64,000 bases of DNA from the NCBI GenBank assembly GCA_021324945.1, contig JAJPID010000065.1, positions 1-64,000 on the forward strand, written 5' to 3'. The DNA is from Lysobacterales bacterium. Lineage in GTDB: Bacteria > Pseudomonadota > Gammaproteobacteria > Xanthomonadales > Rhodanobacteraceae. Position 1 is the first letter of the stretch, and the number at the start of each line of letters is the position of its first letter. The notes beneath the pieces were generated by a model, which saw nothing but the letters and a program-made list of their open reading frames with translations, searched no databases and had not been told where the DNA came from. Shown here piece after piece: positions 45,891-57,062 of this stretch. Made by a program: the position numbers and the translations under genes.

Positions 45891-48311
45891 TCAAGTTTTC
45901 TGCACATCGGGCGCCATGCCGAACGCCGGTGGCCGGTCCTGCAACGCCGAGCCGAAACGCTCGTTCGGTTTCTCGCCCATCTCGAACACCAGCGTGCCGC
46001 CTTTGGACAATTCGGCGTGACTGATCCAGCTTTTCGTCCAGGGTTTGCCATTCCAGGTGACGGACTGGATGTACGGCTTGCCCGCTCCGTTGTTGCGCGC
46101 CTCGACGACCAGGCTCTTACCACTCGCCAGCATCATTTCCGCGCGATCGATCAAAGGACTGCCGAATACGTAGTTGGCGCTGACCGGATCGACCGCGTAC
46201 AAACCCAGCGCGCCCAACACGTACCACGCGCTCATCTGACCGCAATCCTCGTTGCCGGCCAGGCCATCCGGTGCGGCGCGGTACATAGTTTCCAGCAACA
46301 TGCGCACGCGCGCCTGCGTCTTGTGGTGCGCGCCCGTGTAAGCGTAGAGATACGCGACATGATGGCTGGGCTCGTTGCCGTGTGCGTACTGACCGACCAT
46401 GCCGGCGATGTCCGGCGGGGCATCGGCAGGCAATGACGAAGAGGTATTGAACAATTCGTCCAGTTTCTTCTCGAATGCCTGCTCGCCACCGAACAACCGC
46501 ATGTAGTGATACAGATCGTGCTGGTTGAGGAAGGTCGCTTCCCAGGCGTTCGATTCGGTGAAGTCGCGCCATCGTTGCGAATGTCCCATTGAGCGCGGAT
46601 TGAAGGGTTCCAGCCATTGACCGTCGCTGCCGCGCGGACGCACGAAAGTCAATCTGCGGTCGAACACGTTGCGGTAATTGCGCGAGCGTTCGCGCAAGTG
46701 CTTCGCGTCGTCGTGCGCGCCGGCGGCATCGGCCAGGTGTGCCAGCGCCCAATCGTCGTAAGCGTATTCCAGCGTCTTGCTGACCGCCTCGCCCTCCTTG
46801 TCGCTCGGGATGTAGCCGAGCTTGCGATACCAGCTCAAGCCCCGCCAGTCGTCATCGAACCCGCGCTTGCGGAACATCGGCCATGCCTTGGCGTAGTCGA
46901 TGCCGGTAAATCCTTTCGCGTGCGCCTCGGCGATCACCACGACCGAGTGATAGCCGATCATCGTGCCGGTCTCCACGCCCTGCAGCGGCCACACCGGCGG
47001 ACCTTGCGGGCTCTCCGCGGTCATGCGCACCAGACCATCGACGAGATCGGGCACCTTGTCGGCCTGGAACAACGTGTACAACGGATGCAGCGCGCGATAG
47101 GTGTCCCACAGAGAATAGGTGCTGTAGTTGTGGCGATCCTTCGGCAACCGGTGAACTTGCAGATCCATGCCGCGATAGCGCCCGTCCACGTCGTCGAACA
47201 GCGTCGGCGCCAGCATCGTGTGATACAGCCCGCTATAGAACGTGCGCTTGACCTCCTCCGAGTCGCTTTCGATGCGAAGGCACGAAAGTTCGCGCTCCCA
47301 TTGCGCAGCGGCTTCATTGCGTACCTTGTCAAAATCCCAGTGCGGGATTTCCGCGTCCAGGTTGTCCAGCGCGCCATCGATGTCCACGGCCGAGATGCCG
47401 ACCTTCACCAGCAGTGGCGCTTTCGAGGCATCGTCGAAATGCAGCGCCGCCTTGAGATGCGTGCCTTTTGTTTCATGCGTCGCTTCCGGCAGCGCGCGGT
47501 CTTCGTCGTACAACGCCGCGCGCGCGAACGGCCGCGACAGTTTCATCGCGAAGAAGAGGTAACGCCCCTCCGCCCACTGTTGCACGCGCCGGCCACCGAC
47601 CAGCATGTCGTTGCCGACGAGTTTCAACTGCGCATCGGAGACTTTGCATGGCACGTTGGCGTCGTCGTGATAGCCATGCGCCAGATCCACGATCAAATGC
47701 GCGGGCCCTTCCTTGTTGAAGGTGTAGCGATGCAGCCCTGCACGCAGCGTGGCGGTGAGTTCCGCCAGAATGTCGTGATCGCTGAGATGCACGCGGTAGT
47801 AGCCTGGGACCGCGTGCTCATTGTCGTAGCGCGAGCGGTAGCCCTTGCCCGGATGACCGACGGCATCCGCCGGGATCAGATCGCCGCGCGCAGCACCGTC
47901 GTAGCGCGAACGGTAATTCTCGTCCCGCAAGCCGCGTGCGCCGGGTTGCAACAGCACTTCGCCCTGCGCGGGCATCACCAGCACGTCCAGCATGTCGCCG
48001 GCACCGGTGCCGGAAAGATGCGTGTGCGAAAAGCCCATGATCGAGCCGTCGCGCTGGTGATAACCCGAACACGCGTCCCAGCCGGAGTCGTTGGTATCGG
48101 GAGAAAGCTGCACCATGCCCCACGGCACCGTCGCGCCGGGGAAAGTGTGGCCGTGGCCGCCGGTGCCGACGAACAGATCGACGTATCGGGTGACGCCGCT
48201 TTGTGTGATGCCGTCACTGCCGACCTGGGCGGCAAATGCATCGCGAGGGTTGATGCGGCTCAGCAACGCCGCGCTCACCGCGCCTTGCAGGAATCGTCTG
48301 CGGGTCACCAT
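45891..48311 (-). CDS. GH92 family alpha-1,2-mannosidase-like protein
   Basis: An 806-residue glycoside hydrolase family 92 protein, calcium-dependent exo-alpha-mannosidases. The N-terminus is a Tat signal (TRRRFLQGAVSAALLS, ending near DAFAA). Family marks: VDLFVGTGGHGHTFPGATVPWGMVQLSPDT, GYHQRDGSIMGFSHTHLSGTG, and the catalytic-domain part GNEDCGQMSAWYVLGALGLYAVDP. It lies divergent to a sugar transporter and beside fragments of other genes. Periplasmic location and substrate class follow from the family; the natural glycan is unknown. Confidence 0.93.
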   Translation of the reverse strand: MVTRRRFLQGAVSAALLSRINPRDAFAAQVGSDGITQSGVTRYVDLFVGTGGHGHTFPGATVPWGMVQLSPDTNDSGWDACSGYHQRDGSIMGFSHTHLSGTGAGDMLDVLVMPAQGEVLLQPGARGLRDENYRSRYDGAARGDLIPADAVGHPGKGYRSRYDNEHAVPGYYRVHLSDHDILAELTATLRAGLHRYTFNKEGPAHLIVDLAHGYHDDANVPCKVSDAQLKLVGNDMLVGGRRVQQWAEGRYLFFAMKLSRPFARAALYDEDRALPEATHETKGTHLKAALHFDDASKAPLLVKVGISAVDIDGALDNLDAEIPHWDFDKVRNEAAAQWERELSCLRIESDSEEVKRTFYSGLYHTMLAPTLFDDVDGRYRGMDLQVHRLPKDRHNYSTYSLWDTYRALHPLYTLFQADKVPDLVDGLVRMTAESPQGPPVWPLQGVETGTMIGYHSVVVIAEAHAKGFTGIDYAKAWPMFRKRGFDDDWRGLSWYRKLGYIPSDKEGEAVSKTLEYAYDDWALAHLADAAGAHDDAKHLRERSRNYRNVFDRRLTFVRPRGSDGQWLEPFNPRSMGHSQRWRDFTESNAWEATFLNQHDLYHYMRLFGGEQAFEKKLDELFNTSSSLPADAPPDIAGMVGQYAHGNEPSHHVAYLYAYTGAHHKTQARVRMLLETMYRAAPDGLAGNEDCGQMSAWYVLGALGLYAVDPVSANYVFGSPLIDRAEMMLASGKSLVVEARNNGAGKPYIQSVTWNGKPWTKSWISHAELSKGGTLVFEMGEKPNERFGSALQDRPPAFGMAPDVQKT

Positions 48312-48460
48312 GTCTTGCGCTCCTGTTCAAACATGTGTAATACGGCCAGCTCACGTCTGCATTCTGCAAGCTGTTGTGTTGGAGCGTACACCGCACGTGT
48401 CGTTGGCCGGTGACGCCACATTGCAGTTCGCGCTGGAACAGGGGTCAAGGTTGCAGGGAA

Positions 48461-48877
48461 TTGGTCTTCGCCGCATCCGGCATGGGCACCACCTTTCACC
48501 GCGCCTTCGATTGCACACGCGATCCGCATTCGGCACTGGCAGACCTCGTCGTACTGGACTGCGAGCGCGAGCTGACTGCCGGTCGGCGCGAAACCGCTTT
48601 GCAAGGCGCACCGCTGATTCGCGAGCTGAGCAAGCGCGCTCATGGGCGCATCGTGATCCTGCCCGGCGCCGTCATCACATCTGGGAACATCGTGGATGTG
48701 GCTACGGCGACCGGGGCACACGAATTCCACGCTTCCGCAAAATGCCAACTGCAGAGAAAAACGAAACATCATTCCGCGCTGCGCGAAATGAGTGCAGATG
48801 AATTGCGCAGCGATCCGGATGAAATCCGTGCGATGCTGCGCGCGCTGCGAACTGTTACGACACCAGAAGGGGCGTGA
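48461..48877 (+). pseudogene. 5'-truncated cutC-like gene
   Basis: The C-terminal half of a CutC copper-homeostasis TIM-barrel protein is readable: ELVFAASGMGTTFHRAFDCTRDP, DLVVLDCERELTAGRRETALQGAPLI, AHGRIVILPGAVITSGNIVDVATATGAHEFHASAK. The N-terminal half, with the usual substrate-side residues, is absent: upstream of about 48461 the frame stays open but is not CutC-like, and no good start with a ribosome-binding site is seen. It ends three bases before the sugar-transporter ATG, so it may have been part of that operon. Confidence 0.65.
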
Positions 48878-48880
48878 GCG

Positions 48881-50176
48881 ATGAACTCAATGCATACGGT
48901 AGACGATTCGTGTCCGGCGCAGCCGGCCTCCGGCCGTGCCGCCGGCAATCGCGTGGCAATGGCGGTGATGAGCGCCATCTTCTTCATGTGGGGCTTCATC
49001 ACAGTCTTGAACGACGTGCTGATCCCACATCTGAAGTCGCTGTTCACCCTGAACTACGCGCAGGTGATGCTGGTGCAGTTCACGTTCTTCGGCGCGTATT
49101 TCGTGATGTCGCTCCCTTCTGGCAAGCTGGTCTCGCACTTCGGTTATCGCCTGAGTATCATCACTGGGCTGTGCGTCACCGGCATCGGCGCGTTGTTGTT
49201 CATCCCGGCGGCGTACATGCGGTCGTATCCGTTGTTCCTGCTGGCCTTCTTCGTGCTGGCCAGCGGCATCACGCTGTTGCAGGTCGCCGCCAATCCCTAC
49301 GTCAGCATGCTCGGCGCGCCGCAGCGCGCATCGAGCCGCCTGAACCTGGCGCAGGCCCTGAATTCGCTGGGCACCACGCTGGCGCCGAAAGTCGGCGGTC
49401 TGCTGATTCTCTCCGCCGCCGTGTTGGGTGCGGCGGAACTGGCGCAGTTGTCGCCGCCGCAGCAAGCCGCCTATAGATTGCAGCAGGCGCACAGCGTGCA
49501 GGGGCCGTACATCGGCATCGCGCTGGTGCTGTTCGCGCTTGCGGTCGTGGTGTGGCTGTTCCATCTGCCGCGGCTGGAAAGCGAGGGCGCGGACGATTCG
49601 CGGCACCGCTTCGCCGACGCGCTGAAACACCGCCGCGTCTGGTTCGGCATGGCCGCGATCTTTCTCTACGTCGGCGCGGAAGTGTCGATCGGCAGCTTCA
49701 TGATCAACTATCTTTCTTTGCCACAGATCGGCGACATGCCGCAGGCGCGCGCAGCGGGTTACGTTTCGCTCTACTGGGGCGGCGCCATGGTCGGCCGCTT
49801 CATCGGTTCGGCGTTGTTGACTCGCATCGACACGCGCGCGCTGCTGACGGTGTTCGCGGCAATCGCCGGCCTGCTGGTGCTGACCACCATGCTGACCCGC
49901 GGCAACGTCGCGTTGTGGAGCGTGGTCGCGATTGGCTTGTTCAACTCAATCATGTTCCCCAACATCTTCACGCTGGGCATCGAGAAATTCGGCGCGCTGA
50001 CCGGCAAGGTGTCCAGCCTGCTGGTGATGGCGATCGTGGGCGGCGCGGTGGTGCCGCTGTTGCAAGGCGCACTCGCCGACCGCATCGGCGTGCAGCACGC
50101 GTTCGTGCTGCCGTTCGCCTGCTACGCCTATATCGTGTTCTACGGCCTGCGCGGTTCGCGCGTGCAGTCAGCCTAG
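48881..50176 (+). CDS. FucP/GluP-type sugar MFS transporter
   Basis: A 431-residue twelve-helix major-facilitator transporter of the fucose-glucose-galactose proton-symporter family. Marks: MSAIFFMWGFITVLNDVLIPHLK, FTFFGAYFVMSLPSGKLV, LQVAANPYVSMLG and RASSRLNLAQALNSLGTTLAPKVGG, all typical of FucP/GluP/NagP. GAAGGGGCGTGAG before the ATG provides the ribosome-binding site. The neighbouring GH92 mannosidase makes mannose a reasonable substrate, but fucose, glucose or N-acetylglucosamine fit equally. Confidence 0.9.
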   Translation: MNSMHTVDDSCPAQPASGRAAGNRVAMAVMSAIFFMWGFITVLNDVLIPHLKSLFTLNYAQVMLVQFTFFGAYFVMSLPSGKLVSHFGYRLSIITGLCVTGIGALLFIPAAYMRSYPLFLLAFFVLASGITLLQVAANPYVSMLGAPQRASSRLNLAQALNSLGTTLAPKVGGLLILSAAVLGAAELAQLSPPQQAAYRLQQAHSVQGPYIGIALVLFALAVVVWLFHLPRLESEGADDSRHRFADALKHRRVWFGMAAIFLYVGAEVSIGSFMINYLSLPQIGDMPQARAAGYVSLYWGGAMVGRFIGSALLTRIDTRALLTVFAAIAGLLVLTTMLTRGNVALWSVVAIGLFNSIMFPNIFTLGIEKFGALTGKVSSLLVMAIVGGAVVPLLQGALADRIGVQHAFVLPFACYAYIVFYGLRGSRVQSA

Positions 50177-50218
50177 TTCCTGATACCGCGGCGCGAATTC
50201 CGAAAGGTGGCTTCCCTC

Positions 50219-50242
50219 TTCGGCTCCATTTTCGGAGCCGAA
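50219..50242. terminator. Bidirectional terminator hairpin
   Basis: TTCGGCTCC-ATTTTC-GGAGCCGAA, a perfect 9-bp stem, lies between the convergent sugar transporter and hutU. A and T residues at the stem base let it act in either direction. Confidence 0.6.
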
Positions 50243-50260
50243 ATAGCACGGAGTGGCCGT

Positions 50261-51931
<1,671 letters not shown>

Positions 51932-51998
51932 GGCGGCTCCTGCGAAGCGGATCGATCGGGGATTATAGTCACCGCCACGCGAACCGCTGGAGTGATCG

Positions 51999-52661
51999 AT
52001 GGATGCCGATTACTGGCTGCAACGCTGGCAGGAGAGCCGCACCGGCTGGCATCGCGATGCGGTGATGCCGTTGCTGCAAAAGCACTGGCCGGCGCTCGAC
52101 GTGCCGCCTGCCACGCGGGTGCTGGTGCCGCTGTGTGGCAAGACGCTGGACATGCCGTGGCTGGCGTCGCAAGGCCTGCGCGTACGTGGCGTGGAACTGG
52201 CGCAGCTTGCCGTCGAGCAATTCTTCAACGAGCAGCATTTGCAGCCGCAACCACAATCCGTGCCCCATGGAACGATTTACCAGACGAGCCAAATCGAAAT
52301 CATCAACGCGGATATTTTTACAATCGACAAGGCGCTGATTGCCGACTGCGGCGCGGTATATGACCGCGCCGCGCTGATCGCGTTTCCGCCGCAAATGCGC
52401 GAGTGCTATGCACGCGAGGTTTACGATCAACTACCCGCCGGCTGTCGTGGCCTGCTGATCACGCTGGAATATCCGCAACACGAAATGCAGGGGCCGCCCT
52501 TCTCGGTGGAGGAACGTGAGGCGCATCGGTTATTCGGCGAACAATGGGACATCGATCTGCTGGAGCACCGCGACATCCTCGCCGATCAGCCGACGTTTTC
52601 CGGGCAGGGCGTCACCGCGCTGCATACGTCAGTATATGCATTGCGGCGACGCGGGGTTTGA
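51999..52661 (+). CDS. tpm: Thiopurine S-methyltransferase
   Basis: A 220-residue SAM-dependent methyltransferase of the TPMT family, which methylates thiols and, in bacteria, selenium and tellurium oxyanions. It begins [25 protein letters not shown], has the SAM region [46 protein letters not shown] and [18 protein letters not shown]. Divergent from hutU with 67 bases between. Confidence 0.94.
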   Translation: MDADYWLQRWQESRTGWHRDAVMPLLQKHWPALDVPPATRVLVPLCGKTLDMPWLASQGLRVRGVELAQLAVEQFFNEQHLQPQPQSVPHGTIYQTSQIEIINADIFTIDKALIADCGAVYDRAALIAFPPQMRECYAREVYDQLPAGCRGLLITLEYPQHEMQGPPFSVEEREAHRLFGEQWDIDLLEHRDILADQPTFSGQGVTALHTSVYALRRRGV

Positions 52662-52711
52662 TCTGCAATATTTGTTCGGGATGATGCGCGCAGCCGCGAG
52701 GACGTTCTGAC

Positions 52712-54007
52712 ATGCGGGAAAATCACTCCATGCGATTCGGACGCTGCCTGTTGCTCGGCTGCGCGCTGGCGCTGGCCGGCTGCGCCGCCCATGCGCCGCC
52801 GCGCACGACTGCCGAAGCGCCGCCCGCGCCGTCTCCGATCGCGTTGGCCAATCCGGTCATCCTGATCTCGATCGACGGTTATCGTACCGATTATCTGCAA
52901 CGTGGGCTCTCGCCAAACCTGCAGGCGCTGGCAAATCGCGGCGTGCGTGCGCAATGGATGACGCCGTCGTTTCCCTCGTTGACATTCCCGAATCACTTCA
53001 CGCTGGTGACCGGCCTTTATCCCGATCATCACGGCATCGTCGCCAACGAGATGGAAGATCCGGCGATCCAGCCGGACCACCACTTCACGCTGTCGAATCG
53101 CGAAGCCGTCGGCGACGAGCGTTGGTGGGATGAGGCGACGCCACTATGGGTGAGTGTGCAGCAACAGGGTGGTCATGCGGCGACGATGTTCTGGCCGGGC
53201 TCGGAAGCGCCGATCCACGGCGTGCGGCCGGATCACTGGCATCCTTACGATATGAGTGTGTCGGCGGACGCGCGCGTGAATCAGGTGTTGCAATGGCTCG
53301 ACCTGCCGCGCATGCAGCGGCCGCAGTTCATCACGCTGTATTTCGACCAGGTCGATCATCAGGCCCACGAACACGGGCCGGATTCGAAGGAGGTCGATGA
53401 GGCGCTGCGTCAGACCGACGTCGCGCTGGGGCGATTGATCGACGGACTGAAGCAGCGCCATCTGTTCGACACCGTGAATCTGGTGATCGTCGCGGATCAC
53501 GGGATGGCGGCGGTGCCCGCGGGTCACTCCATTTATATCGATAAGTTCTTCAACACACGGCGTGCGCACACAGTGATGCTCGGCGCGGTCGCGGGTGTTG
53601 ACGCAAACGCGGGCGAGACGCTGGATGCGCATCGGTTGCTGGCGCCGCACGCCCACATGCAATGTTGGAAGAAGCAGGACATCCCGCCCCGGCTGCACTA
53701 CGGCAGCAACGCTCGCGTTCCGCCCGTCGTGTGCTTGGCACAGACCGGCTGGTTGATCACCACGCGCACGGAGCAGGCGAAGCACGAGCATCCCCAGCGC
53801 GGCGAGCACGGCTACGACAATGCCGACCCGCTGATGCGTGCATTGTTCGTCGCGGAAGGCCCGGCGTTTGTCTCAGGCTACATCGCGCCGCCGTTTCCGA
53901 ACGTGGACGTTTATCCGCTGCTCGCGCACTTGCTGCGCATTACACCGGAAAAGAACGACGGTGATTACTCGGCCATCGAGGCGATGCTGAAACCGCAGGT
54001 GCGCTAG
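52712..54007 (+). CDS. NPP-type phosphodiesterase/nucleotide pyrophosphatase lipoprotein
   Basis: A 431-residue alkaline-phosphatase-superfamily enzyme of the nucleotide pyrophosphatase/phosphodiesterase type. The N-terminus is a lipoprotein signal (LLLGCALALAGCAAH). The two-metal site is readable: first Asp in LISIDGYRTDYL, nucleophile Thr in PSLTFPNHFTLVTGLYPDHHG, then YFDQVDHQAHEHGPDS and IVADHGMAAVP. GAGGACG lies before the ATG at 52712; a second ATG at 52730 would also keep the signal. It should act in the periplasm on nucleotide or phospholipid diesters. Confidence 0.9.
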   Translation: MRENHSMRFGRCLLLGCALALAGCAAHAPPRTTAEAPPAPSPIALANPVILISIDGYRTDYLQRGLSPNLQALANRGVRAQWMTPSFPSLTFPNHFTLVTGLYPDHHGIVANEMEDPAIQPDHHFTLSNREAVGDERWWDEATPLWVSVQQQGGHAATMFWPGSEAPIHGVRPDHWHPYDMSVSADARVNQVLQWLDLPRMQRPQFITLYFDQVDHQAHEHGPDSKEVDEALRQTDVALGRLIDGLKQRHLFDTVNLVIVADHGMAAVPAGHSIYIDKFFNTRRAHTVMLGAVAGVDANAGETLDAHRLLAPHAHMQCWKKQDIPPRLHYGSNARVPPVVCLAQTGWLITTRTEQAKHEHPQRGEHGYDNADPLMRALFVAEGPAFVSGYIAPPFPNVDVYPLLAHLLRITPEKNDGDYSAIEAMLKPQVR

Positions 54008-54040
54008 CACCGAAATGCGCGCGCACCTGCAAAATCCTTG

Positions 54041-54217
54041 CTATCTGCAATAACCCGGCACCCAGTAACCGTGTGCGTTGTAATGGCCCGGCACCCACCA
54101 GCAACCCGGCGGCGGAGGCGGCGGCAATGGTCGGCGCGGCACCACCACGCAACCGCTGGACGCCAGCGTGCCGCCTAGGATCAATACGCCCATCAGAATT
54201 CGCACAGTGCGCAACAT
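54041..54217 (-). CDS. Small lipoprotein with WVPGHY repeats
   Basis: A 58-residue open frame starting MLRTVRILMGVLILGG with a lipobox (TLASSGC). After the Cys comes VVVPRRPLPPPPPP and then two copies of a short repeat, CWWVPGHYNAHG and YWVPGYCR. The G-Y/W-W-V-P-G-H-Y pattern is common in small bacterial surface proteins of unknown function. It is opposite to the phosphodiesterase gene and convergent with it. I rate it real because the lipobox, Pro linker and repeats appear together. Confidence 0.65.
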   Translation of the reverse strand: MLRTVRILMGVLILGGTLASSGCVVVPRRPLPPPPPPGCWWVPGHYNAHGYWVPGYCR

Positions 54218-54319
54218 GTCGTTCTCCGCAGTTGAACCTGTGCGGAAAACGCTTCTCTCTTCGACGCGGTTGACGAACGCGCGCGTTTCGCTTTGCGCGC
54301 GTTCATTAGGCGATGACGA

Positions 54320-54490
54320 TCAACCGCGCAATGCGCGCATCCATTCTTCCATGTAGCGCGCACCCACCGCCGCATCGCGAGAACACCTCGTCGATCATGG
54401 CGAGGTCGTCACGCGAGAGCGCGACCTCCTGCGGGCCGGGATTCTCCTCGAGATATTTAACGCGCTTGGTGCCCGAGATCGGCAAAGCTC
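54320..54490 (-). pseudogene. C-terminal remnant of an aldo/keto reductase
   Basis: About 55 codons of the C-terminus of an aldo/keto reductase survive: [35 protein letters not shown], then after a frameshift near 54378 [18 protein letters not shown] and stop. The NADP-binding [11 protein letters not shown] motif is the family signature. Everything upstream is gone. It sits between the small lipoprotein and the histidine kinase. Confidence 0.65.
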
Positions 54491-54556
54491 CGCGTGTTCA
54501 TCGATTTTCCTGGAGCAATGGATGAAATGAATGCGCGCGTTGTCGCGCCGTCCATT

Positions 54557-55966
54557 TCAGGCGCGGGTGTAAGTCTCGGCCTCACCCTCGCGCACGCGCG
54601 GCAAGCGCAGGCTCACGCGCAAGCCGCCGCCCTCGGCATTCTGCGCGCGCACTTCGCCGCCGTGTGCCTTCGCCACGCGTTCGACCAGCGTCAGTCCTAA
54701 TCCGTGGCCTTCCGCCAGCCGTGAATTGCTGCCGCGGAAGAACGGACGGAACAGCAGAACGAGCTCGTGCGCGGGCACGCCGGGGCCGTAATCCCGCACC
54801 TCGATCGTCGCGTATTCCGCATCGCTGCGCAGTTCGATTGATGCGCGCCCGCCCTGCGGGCTGAACTTGATCGCATTAGCGATCAGGTTCTCGATTGCGC
54901 GCCGAAGCAACACCGCGCTGCCGCTCACCACCGGCGCGCTGCCGTGCGTCAGCCGCAATTCGATGTTCCGCTCGCGCGCGGAAAGTTGCATCGTCGCCGT
55001 GCATTCTTCCAGCAGCAAACCGAGTTCGACCGGCTCGCTTTCCATGCCTGGCAGATCGCCCTTCAACCGCGACAGCGCGAGCATCTCGCCGGTGAGGCGG
55101 TCCAGCCGCGCGATCTCGCGCTCGGCCTGCGCGAAGTGGGCTGCCGCCTCGACCGGCGTGGCGCTGTGCTGCGCGAGATCCAGGATCACCTGCAAACGCG
55201 CCAACGGCGAACGCAATTCGTGCGAGAGGTCCTGGAGAACGCCGCGATCGTGTGCGACCAGGGCTTCGATGCGTTCGGCCATGGCGTTGAAATCGCGGGC
55301 GAGCTGGCCAAGCTCGTCGCGACGGTTCCAGCGCTCGTCCACGCGCGCGGATAGGTCTCCCGCCGCGACGCGGCGCGACGCGCTGCGCAGCGCCTCTACC
55401 GGCCGTGCCACGTTGCGCGCCACCCACCAGCCGGCGAGGCCTATCAGCAGCAGCGACAACAGCAACTGCACGGCAAGGAAGATTTCCCAACGTGTGCGAT
55501 GCGACAAACGCGAATGCGCGAAAGCGAATCCGACAAACTGGCGCGCTTGTCCATTGTCGCCGGCAAGTTGCTGGATCGAGACGTACGCCTCTGGACCTGG
55601 ATCCGCGCCCGGGCCGCCACGCCGCGGCCGCAGTAGCACATCCCGTCCGCTGGCGAGCCAGCGCGGCAGCATGTCCTGCACCGGCGGCGGCAAACGTATC
55701 GGTACCAGCGCGCGGCCGCCCTGATAGAGCGTCGCGTCCACGCCGCGCCTCCGCTGCTCGTCCTGCCAGCGCGCCAATGCAACGCCGCCGCCGCTTTCGT
55801 ATGCCTCATTGGCCTGCTGCGCCAGCGCGCTCCAGTTGATGTCTCGCTCGGTGGCGTGTTCGATGAAGTAGCGCGTCACAGAACCGCCCAGCGCGAACAC
55901 CAGCACGTTGACGATGCAGAACGAAATCAGCAATCGCCAGAACAACGGGCTCTTGAAAGGAATCAT
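54557..55966 (-). CDS. Sensor histidine kinase, CpxA-like
   Basis: A 469-residue inner-membrane kinase: first membrane helix about 8-30, periplasmic sensor domain 31-165, second helix 166-186, HAMP (VARPVEALRSASRRVAAGDLSARV), then the dimerisation box with phospho-His in LQDLSHELRSPLARLQV, and the ATPase domain with N, G1 and G2 boxes (NLIANAIKFS, DYGPGVP, GHGLGLTLVERVAKAHGG). The periplasmic part is Pro/Arg-rich and not clearly CpxA. The start overlaps the stop of the response regulator by one base, so translation is coupled. Confidence 0.9.
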   Translation of the reverse strand: MIPFKSPLFWRLLISFCIVNVLVFALGGSVTRYFIEHATERDINWSALAQQANEAYESGGGVALARWQDEQRRRGVDATLYQGGRALVPIRLPPPVQDMLPRWLASGRDVLLRPRRGGPGADPGPEAYVSIQQLAGDNGQARQFVGFAFAHSRLSHRTRWEIFLAVQLLLSLLLIGLAGWWVARNVARPVEALRSASRRVAAGDLSARVDERWNRRDELGQLARDFNAMAERIEALVAHDRGVLQDLSHELRSPLARLQVILDLAQHSATPVEAAAHFAQAEREIARLDRLTGEMLALSRLKGDLPGMESEPVELGLLLEECTATMQLSARERNIELRLTHGSAPVVSGSAVLLRRAIENLIANAIKFSPQGGRASIELRSDAEYATIEVRDYGPGVPAHELVLLFRPFFRGSNSRLAEGHGLGLTLVERVAKAHGGEVRAQNAEGGGLRVSLRLPRVREGEAETYTRA

Positions 55967-56646
55967 CAGCCTACCGTCAGCACATAGCCCGCGCCGCGGA
56001 CCGATTCGATGCGCGGCGATTCGGCGTCAGCCTGTTTCAATTTCTGCCGCAGACGGCTGACGTGCACGTCGATGCTGCGATCGAAACGTTCCAATTCACG
56101 GCCGAGCGCGGTGCGCGAGAGAGTGGCCTTGTCGATCACTTCACCCGCGCGCTGCGCCAGCGCGAACAGCAGACCGAATTCGGCGCCGGTCAACGGTACT
56201 TCCCGCTCGCCGGCGAACACGCGGCGTTCGCCGGGCAACAGCCGCAACGCGCCGACGTGCAGATCGCCCGCAGCCGTCAAGGTGTGCCGTCGCAACTGTG
56301 CGCGCACGCGCGCCAGCAGTTCACGCGGCAGACAAGGCTTGGCGAGGTAATCGTCCGCCCCGAGTTCCAGGCCGATCACGCGATCCACCGGCTCCCCGCG
56401 CGCTGACAGCATGATCACCGGCATGCGATGTTGCAACCGCAATTCTCGCAAGGCATCCAGCCCGTTCTGCCCCGGCATGCTGACATCGAGGATCAGGACG
56501 TCGGGACGCAAGGATGCGTCGGACATTCGCGCCAGCATGGATGCGGCGTCGTGCACGTAATCCACCTCGAACGCTTCGCGGCGCAAATATTCGGCGAGCA
56601 GTTCGCACAGCTCTCGGTCGTCGTCTACGATCAGAATTCTCGACAT
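55966..56646 (-). CDS. OmpR-family response regulator, CpxR-like
   Basis: A 226-residue response regulator: receiver domain with phospho-acceptor Asp in VLILDVSMPGQNGLDAL and conserved Lys in DYLAKPCLPRELLARV, then the OmpR winged helix (LTGAEFGLLFALAQRAGEVIDKATLSRTALGRELERFDRSIDVHVSRLRQKL). The ELERFDRSIDVHVSRLRQKL part is typical of CpxR. The gene starts at 56646; the long open frame upstream is not family-like. A CpxR-type box and a CpxP/Spy-like gene lie divergently upstream. Confidence 0.92.
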   Translation of the reverse strand: MSRILIVDDDRELCELLAEYLRREAFEVDYVHDAASMLARMSDASLRPDVLILDVSMPGQNGLDALRELRLQHRMPVIMLSARGEPVDRVIGLELGADDYLAKPCLPRELLARVRAQLRRHTLTAAGDLHVGALRLLPGERRVFAGEREVPLTGAEFGLLFALAQRAGEVIDKATLSRTALGRELERFDRSIDVHVSRLRQKLKQADAESPRIESVRGAGYVLTVG

Positions 56647-56970
56647 ATGGGTCTGTTGGGCGCTGCTCAAGTGAGCCGCGTTGCTTCCGTAGCGGCTGTC
56701 AAACAAGACGCGCGGCGCAGCACCAGAGCACTTCCATGGCCGCGCCGCGCGCCGCAGTATGGCAACCGCTGCGGAGCACCCCGGAGGGCCGTCGCCCTTT
56801 GCCCGCATGGCTGCGTCATCACTCGTCGAAGTATCGACATACATCTTCCTCGTTCTCGCTTGCCCTGCAGACAAAGGCCGACGCCGCGGCCATTGGGGGG
56901 CACCAACAGACCCAGCATCCAGCATAGAGTGCCGGCGAAAGCTGACTCGAAGCTGCACGAAGCTGCGCGC

Positions 56971-56985
56971 TTTACCCTTCTTTAC
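56971..56985 (-). promoter_or_regulatory. CpxR box
   Basis: TTTAC-CCTTC-TTTAC is the exact complement of the CpxR consensus GTAAA-N5-GTAAA. It lies 77 bases before the Spy/CpxP-like gene and 325 bases before the divergent regulator gene. The remaining 416-base gap (56647-57062) holds no gene that I can see. Confidence 0.65.
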
Positions 56986-57062
56986 TCCGTGCGAACGATC
57001 TTCAACGCGACGCGGGTTTCAAATGCGTGCAAGGGTTCATTTCGAACCTTCAGGAGCAAGCA

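Noticed and set aside
46617-48413. Plus-strand open frame of 598 codons opposite GH92
   Set aside because: Shadow of the GH92 coding strand; no family motifs and no ribosome-binding site.
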